NCBI RefSeq assembly: GCF_003626595.1
Contig: NZ_RBAK01000001.1
Coordinates: 806,001-870,000, forward strand
Source of the DNA: Micromonospora endolithica
GTDB lineage: Bacteria > Actinomycetota > Actinomycetes > Mycobacteriales > Micromonosporaceae
Direction of reading: 5' to 3'
Length of the DNA stretch: 64,000 nt
Notes under the pieces: model-generated
Seen by the model: the letters and a program-made list of their open reading frames with translations, nothing else
Databases searched by the model: none
What the model was told of the DNA's origin: nothing
Position numbers and translations under genes: made by a program
In this document: positions 60,051 through 64,000 of the stretch, piece after piece
Numbering within the stretch: position 1 is the first letter of the stretch
Layout: every line of letters starts with the position of its first letter

Positions 60051-61175
60051 TCACTTCACCGAGGGTTCGACGAACGGGGGGCGGGTCAGCCGCATGGTGG
60101 CGCGCCTGCCGCGGATGTCGACCTGGACCTCGGCGCCGTCGGCCAGCTCCGCCGCCGTGTCGACCAGGGCCAGGGCGATGCCCTGCTTCCGGGTGGGGCT
60201 GAAGGTGCCGCTGGTGATCGTGCCGACCCGGGTGTCGCCGGAGTAGACCGCCATGCCGGGGCGCGGGATGGCCCGGTCCACGGCCTCCAGGCCGCGCAGC
60301 GTACGCCGGGGGCCGGCGGCCTTCTCGGCGCGCAGCGCGTCCCGGCCCCAGAAGGCCGGCTTGTCCCAGCCCACCGCCCAGCCCGAACGGGCCTGCACCG
60401 GGGTGATGTCCAGGGACAGGTCCTGCCCGTGCAGCGGGTAGCCCATCTCGGTGCGCAGCGTGTCCCGCGCGGCCAGGCCGCAGGCGCGCAGGTCGACACC
60501 GGCGGCGAACAGCGCGTCCCACACGGCGACCGCGTGCTCGGCGGCCACCACCAGCTCGTAGCCCAGCTCTCCCGTGTAGCCGGTGCGGCAGACGGTCAGC
60601 TCGGCGCCGGCCACCGACCCGGTCGAGAAGCTCATGTACCCGTGCCCGGTCGGCAGGCCCAGTGCGCCCAGCAGGTCCGCCGAGCGCGGACCCTGCACGG
60701 CCAGGACCGCGTACGCCTCGTGCTCGTCGGTGACGGTGACCGACGGCGGCGCGGCGCCGCGCAGCCGGCGCACCACCTCGGCGGTGTTCGCGGCGTTCGG
60801 GACCAGGAAGACGTCGTCGTCGGCATGCAGGTAGGCGATGATGTCGTCCACCACGCCGCCGGTGGCGTCGTCGCAGCAGAGGGTGTACTGCGCCTTGCCC
60901 GGCGCGATCCGGCGCAGGTCGTTGCTGAGGCAGGAGTTGACGAACTCCGCCGCGCCCGGCCCGCTCACCCGCGCCTTGCCCAGGTGGGAGACGTCGAAGA
61001 CGCCGACCTGGGTGCGCACCGCGACGTGCTCCTTGAGCACCCCGCCGCCCGCGTACTCCAGGGGCATCTCCCAACCACCGAACGGGGCGAACTTGGCGCC
61101 GAGGGCGGTGTGCCGCTCGTGCAGCGGGGATCGACGCAGCCGGGTCGCGGCGGCGTCGGAGGTCACGTCGGTCAT
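60051..61175 (-). CDS. gcvT: glycine cleavage system aminomethyltransferase (T protein)
   Basis: A 374-residue folate-binding enzyme that releases ammonia and passes the methylene group to tetrahydrofolate. Signatures: '[21 protein letters not shown]', with the '[18 protein letters not shown]' folate region, '[17 protein letters not shown]', the catalytic Asp region '[15 protein letters not shown]', '[18 protein letters not shown]' and '[12 protein letters not shown]'. Full length. No Shine-Dalgarno; TAAGTT lies 7 nt before ATG 61175. gcvP/gcvH are not in the window. Confidence 0.94.
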   Translation of the reverse strand: MTDVTSDAAATRLRRSPLHERHTALGAKFAPFGGWEMPLEYAGGGVLKEHVAVRTQVGVFDVSHLGKARVSGPGAAEFVNSCLSNDLRRIAPGKAQYTLCCDDATGGVVDDIIAYLHADDDVFLVPNAANTAEVVRRLRGAAPPSVTVTDEHEAYAVLAVQGPRSADLLGALGLPTGHGYMSFSTGSVAGAELTVCRTGYTGELGYELVVAAEHAVAVWDALFAAGVDLRACGLAARDTLRTEMGYPLHGQDLSLDITPVQARSGWAVGWDKPAFWGRDALRAEKAAGPRRTLRGLEAVDRAIPRPGMAVYSGDTRVGTITSGTFSPTRKQGIALALVDTAAELADGAEVQVDIRGRRATMRLTRPPFVEPSVK

Positions 61176-61182
61176 GGGTGGG

Positions 61183-61188
61183 AACTTA
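61183..61188 (-). promoter_or_regulatory. predicted leaderless -10 box, gcvT
   Basis: TAAGTT on the minus strand with 7 nt to ATG 61175. Confidence 0.5.
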
Positions 61189-61336
61189 CCGGGGTCGGAG
61201 GGGCTGGTTAGCATCGGCGGGACCCGTCGGATCCGTCGGCGGGACAACCCAGACGTCCGGCGGGTAGGTTCCGCCGGAGACCTCCACCGCCGGAACGCGA
61301 CGACGCGCCCGGCCCGGCCCGCCCGGAGTAGCTTCA

Positions 61337-62896
61337 GTGACATCGCCCCGCACCACCCTGAGCCTGGTCGACACCGACCCCGCCGAACTCGCCGTCGACG
61401 CGATCGTGATCGGCGTGCACAGCCAGACCGGAGAGCAGGACCCGCCCGGCGCCCTGCTGCTGGGCAGCGGTGCGGAGAGCATCGCCGCCGCCTTCGACGG
61501 CCGGCTGACCGAGACGCTGGCGCTGCTGGGTGCGACCGGCGGCCCCGGCGAGGTGATCAAGCTCGCGACCCTGGGCACGATCACCGCTCCGGTGGTCGCC
61601 GCGGTCGGCCTCGGCCCCGAGCCGACCGGTGCCGCACCCGCGCCGGAGACCCTGCGCCGGGCCGCCGGCGCCGCCGTCCGCGCCCTGGCCGGCGCCGGCC
61701 GGGTGGCGCTGGCCCTGCCGCTGCCCGACGACGACGACGCCCCGGCCGCGCTGCGGGCGGTCGCCGAGGGCGCGCTGCTCGGCGGCTACCGCTTCGCCGG
61801 CTACAAGACCCGGCCGCAGCCGACCCGCCGGGAGCCGGTCGCCGAGGTGCTGGTGGCTGTGCCGGACGCCGCCGACGCGACGGCGACCGCCGAGGTCGCC
61901 CGGGCGCAGGCCGTCACCGACGCGGTCCGGCTGACCCGGGACTGGGTCAACACCGCCCCGAACGAGCTGCGCCCGCCGGCCTTCGCCGACGCGGTAGCCG
62001 GTGCCGCCCGGGACGCCGGACTGGACGTCGAGGTGCTCGACGAGGCGGCGCTCGCCGCCGGCGGGTACGGCGGCATCATCGCCGTCGGGCAGGGCTCCGA
62101 GGCCCCGCCGCGCCTGGTCAAGCTCTCCTACACCCCGGCCGGCGGCGGCACCGGCAAGCGGGTCGCGCTGGTCGGCAAGGGCATCACCTTCGACACCGGC
62201 GGCATCTCGATCAAGCCCGCGCAGGGCATGTGGGAGATGAAGTCCGACATGGCCGGCGCCGCCGCGGTGGCCGCCACCATGCTGGCGGTGGCCGCGCTGA
62301 AGCCGTCGGTGCCGGTGACCGCCTATCTGCCGATGGCGGAGAACATGCCGTCCGGCACGTCGTACCGGCCGGGTGACGTGATCAGCATGTTCAACGGCAA
62401 GAAGGTGGAGGTGCTCAACACCGACGCCGAGGGCCGGATGATCCTGGCCGACGCGATCGCGCGGGCCTGCGCGGACGGCTGCGACTACCTCTTCGAGACC
62501 TCCACCCTGACCGGCGGCCAGGTGGTCGCGCTGGGCAAGCGCATCTCCGGGGTGATGGGCACCGCCGAGCTGTGCGAGCGGGTCCGGACGGCCGGCGACG
62601 CGGTCGGCGAGCCGGCCTGGCCGATGCCGCTGCCGGACGACGTCCGCAAGGGCATGGAGTCCGACGTGGCGGACATCTCCCAGGTCAACGCCGGGATGGA
62701 CCGGGCCGGGCACATGTTGCAGGGCGGCGTCTTCCTGCGCGAGTTCGTCACCGACGAGGTGGCCTGGGCGCACATCGACATCGCCGGCCCGAGCTACCAC
62801 TCGGGTGAGGCGACCGGCTACTGGACCAAGGGCGGCACCGGCGTTCCGGTCCGCACCCTGCTCCAGCTGGTCGACGACGTGGCCGCCAACGGCTGA
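61337..62896 (+). CDS. pepA: leucyl aminopeptidase (M17)
   Basis: A 519-residue metallo-aminopeptidase. The M17 signature '[13 protein letters not shown]' is intact. Metal and catalytic residues lie in '[21 protein letters not shown]' (Lys/Asp; in parts), '[11 protein letters not shown]' and the Arg of 'AEGR'. The N-terminal macro-like domain occupies residues 1-180. It acts in cytoplasmic peptide turnover. The GTG start at 61337 lies only 2 nt after a TAGCTT sequence, so neither promoter nor ribosome site is clear. Divergent from gcvT, with a strong terminator downstream. Confidence 0.94.
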   Translation: MTSPRTTLSLVDTDPAELAVDAIVIGVHSQTGEQDPPGALLLGSGAESIAAAFDGRLTETLALLGATGGPGEVIKLATLGTITAPVVAAVGLGPEPTGAAPAPETLRRAAGAAVRALAGAGRVALALPLPDDDDAPAALRAVAEGALLGGYRFAGYKTRPQPTRREPVAEVLVAVPDAADATATAEVARAQAVTDAVRLTRDWVNTAPNELRPPAFADAVAGAARDAGLDVEVLDEAALAAGGYGGIIAVGQGSEAPPRLVKLSYTPAGGGTGKRVALVGKGITFDTGGISIKPAQGMWEMKSDMAGAAAVAATMLAVAALKPSVPVTAYLPMAENMPSGTSYRPGDVISMFNGKKVEVLNTDAEGRMILADAIARACADGCDYLFETSTLTGGQVVALGKRISGVMGTAELCERVRTAGDAVGEPAWPMPLPDDVRKGMESDVADISQVNAGMDRAGHMLQGGVFLREFVTDEVAWAHIDIAGPSYHSGEATGYWTKGGTGVPVRTLLQLVDDVAANG

Positions 62897-62909
62897 GGTG
62901 TGGTGTAGG

Positions 62910-62941
62910 GAAGGGCCCCCGGTTGACACCGGGGGCCCTTC
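62910..62941 (+). terminator. strong terminator after pepA
   Basis: Perfect 14-bp stem GAAGGGCCCCCGGT / ACCGGGGGCCCTTC with TGAC loop, 14 nt after the stop; it also precedes the convergent small gene. Confidence 0.85.
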
Positions 62942-62955
62942 TTCACGCGTACGGG

Positions 62956-63285
62956 TCAGAAGAGTTCGGGGCGGCGCTTGCGGCGCTCGTTGTAGTCCCG
63001 CATCCGCTGCGGGTAGCCCATCAGGCGTACGTCGTAGATCGGGATCCCCAGCCGGTGGGCGAACCGGCGGGCACCGTCGGGGCCGTCGATGCGACGCCGC
63101 GTCCACTCCCCGTCGTCGGCGATCAGCATGACCGTGGTCTCGGTGACCGTGGTCCGCGGCTCGATGTACGCCTCGACGCCCTTCCGGGTCCGGACGAAGT
63201 TCTCCAGGTGGTCCAGATCGGCACGGTCGGCGGCCCGGTCCAGGCTGACCGCGCCCACCTTCTTCCGTCGTCGGAACAGTCCCAC
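62956..63285 (-). CDS. small conserved hypothetical protein
   Basis: A 109-residue basic protein starting 'MGLFRRRKKV' with 'LENFVRTRKGVEAYIEPRTTV', 'TTVMLIADDGEWTRRRI' and 'GIPIYDVRLMGYPQRMRDYN'. I recall similar proteins next to lpdA/pepA in actinobacteria, sometimes labelled oxidoreductase, but no cofactor motif is present. GTG 63285 has GGGGGAGA about 7 nt upstream. Divergent from lpdA. Confidence 0.8.
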   Translation of the reverse strand: MGLFRRRKKVGAVSLDRAADRADLDHLENFVRTRKGVEAYIEPRTTVTETTVMLIADDGEWTRRRIDGPDGARRFAHRLGIPIYDVRLMGYPQRMRDYNERRKRRPELF

Positions 63286-63413
63286 CGGTCGTCTCCCCCT
63301 CCACCTCGTCATCGAAGCCGGTGCCAAGCGTACGTGCCTCTGACGTGTCGTTGGGCACCTCACTACGCGGCCTGCGGCCAGTGGTGACAAGATGACCGAG
63401 GTGGGGTGTGCCT

Positions 63414-63429
63414 GTTACTCCCCCGTAAC
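63414..63429. promoter_or_regulatory. short inverted repeat upstream of lpdA
   Basis: GTTAC-tccccc-GTAAC, 5-bp arms, about 34 nt before the lpdA start codon. Possible operator. Confidence 0.3.
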
Positions 63430-63462
63430 CCTCGATGCAGCGACGCGACCTGGGAGTTGGAC

Positions 63463-64000
63463 GTGAGCGAGCCGAACGAAGCGACCTTCGACATCGTCAT
63501 TCTCGGAGGTGGCAGCGGCGGCTACGCGGCGGCGCTGCGCGCCGCCCAGCTGGATCTCTCCGTCGCCCTGATCGAGAAGGGCAAGCTCGGCGGCACCTGC
63601 CTGCACAACGGCTGCATCCCGACCAAGGCGCTGCTGCACGCGGCGGAGATCGCCGACCAGACCCGCGAGTCGGAGCAGTTCGGTGTGAAGGCCGAGCTGC
63701 ACGGCATCGACATGACCGCGGTCAACTCGTACAAGGACGGTGTGGTCGCCCGGCTGTACAAGGGCCTGCAGGGCCTGGTCGGTGGCGCCAAGAACATCAC
63801 CTTCGTGGCCGGCGCCGGCAAGCTGGTCGGCAAGAACGTCGTCGAGGTGGACGGCAAGCGGTACACCGGCCGCAACATCATCCTGGCCTCCGGCTCGTAC
63901 GCGAAGAGCCTGCCCGGCCTGGAGGTCGACGGCGAGCGGATCATCACGAGCGACCACGCACTGACCCTGGACCGGGTCCCGGCCTCGGCGATCGTGCTCG
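63463..64000 (+). CDS. lpdA: dihydrolipoyl dehydrogenase, N-terminal part
   Basis: The gene runs out of the window; 179 codons are seen. FAD-binding 'ILGGGSGGYAAALRAAQ' and the redox-active disulfide 'GGTCLHNGCIPTKALLH' identify the E3 component of 2-oxoacid dehydrogenase (and possibly glycine cleavage) complexes; gcvT is 2.3 kb away. 'IILASGSYAKSLPG' is the second dinucleotide-fold strand. The GTG at 63463 has GGGAG 7 nt upstream. Confidence 0.93.
   Translation, partial: MSEPNEATFDIVILGGGSGGYAAALRAAQLDLSVALIEKGKLGGTCLHNGCIPTKALLHAAEIADQTRESEQFGVKAELHGIDMTAVNSYKDGVVARLYKGLQGLVGGAKNITFVAGAGKLVGKNVVEVDGKRYTGRNIILASGSYAKSLPGLEVDGERIITSDHALTLDRVPASAIVL

Noticed and set aside
60051..61336. Glycine riboswitch before gcvT
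   Set aside because: The predicted -10 box lies 7 nt from the start codon, leaving no leader, and no tandem glycine aptamer is seen.

Overview
The window is GC-rich (about 72-74%) DNA with dense genes, frequent GTG starts, strong third-position GC bias and long antisense shadow ORFs, which points to a high-GC actinobacterium. Protein wording (a PimB-type mannosyltransferase, Rieske/diheme-cytochrome QcrA/QcrC, AdoK, the ctaC-ctaF pair, DUF3043) and the dispersed repeats suggest family Micromonosporaceae (Micromonospora or Salinispora type). This rests on recall of families, not a search. I see no rRNA, tRNA, CRISPR array, transposase or phage gene.

Layout. 0-8 kb: membrane DUF308-like protein, trehalose-phosphate synthase (otsA), then a minus-strand run of alpha/beta hydrolase, flavin monooxygenase, EEP-fold phosphatase/nuclease, ROK glucokinase and two small proteins. 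8-15 kb: long-chain acyl-CoA synthetase, a NarL-type two-component pair, a SAM methyltransferase and a GGDEF-EAL protein. 15-25 kb: pimB, M48 protease, NYN-domain protein, DEDDh/GIY-YIG nuclease, a short RelA/SpoT homologue, Nudix, sugar nucleotidyltransferase, stand-alone RAM-domain protein. 25-36 kb: aerobic respiratory block (qcrCAB, ctaE, ctaF, ctaC, CtaG-type assembly factor) with trpD and a lone receiver. 35-43 kb: cysteine desulfurase/TusA, adenosine kinase, A-type Fe-S carrier, glycerate kinase, nadA, murA, DUF3043. 43-54 kb is the accessory part: a 1350-residue disordered/TPR/WG-repeat protein, then two paralogous modules, each a TetR regulator divergent from lipoprotein genes (one also with a cupin). 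53-64 kb: aldo-keto reductase, M50 peptidase, fused CobU-CobT, CobS, gcvT, leucyl aminopeptidase and the start of lpdA.

Much of the order outside 43-54 kb resembles the Mycobacterium tuberculosis fadD15-pimB-trpD-ctaE-qcrCAB-ctaC-adoK-cobT-cobS-gcvT-pepB region, so this is an old actinobacterial core block with a lineage-specific insertion.

Most notable observations: (1) both TetR genes have direct repeats of TTCGATRGCC phased at exactly 19 bp in their divergent promoters (four copies at one, three at the other); (2) a dispersed repeat reads as a 20-codon mini-ORF whose start and/or stop codon overlaps neighbouring genes, forming chains of translational coupling; (3) a 72/73-bp palindromic element occurs once between genes and once in frame inside the WG-repeat gene; (4) many genes have TAnnnT boxes 6-7 nt before the start codon and no Shine-Dalgarno sequence, which predicts leaderless mRNAs.
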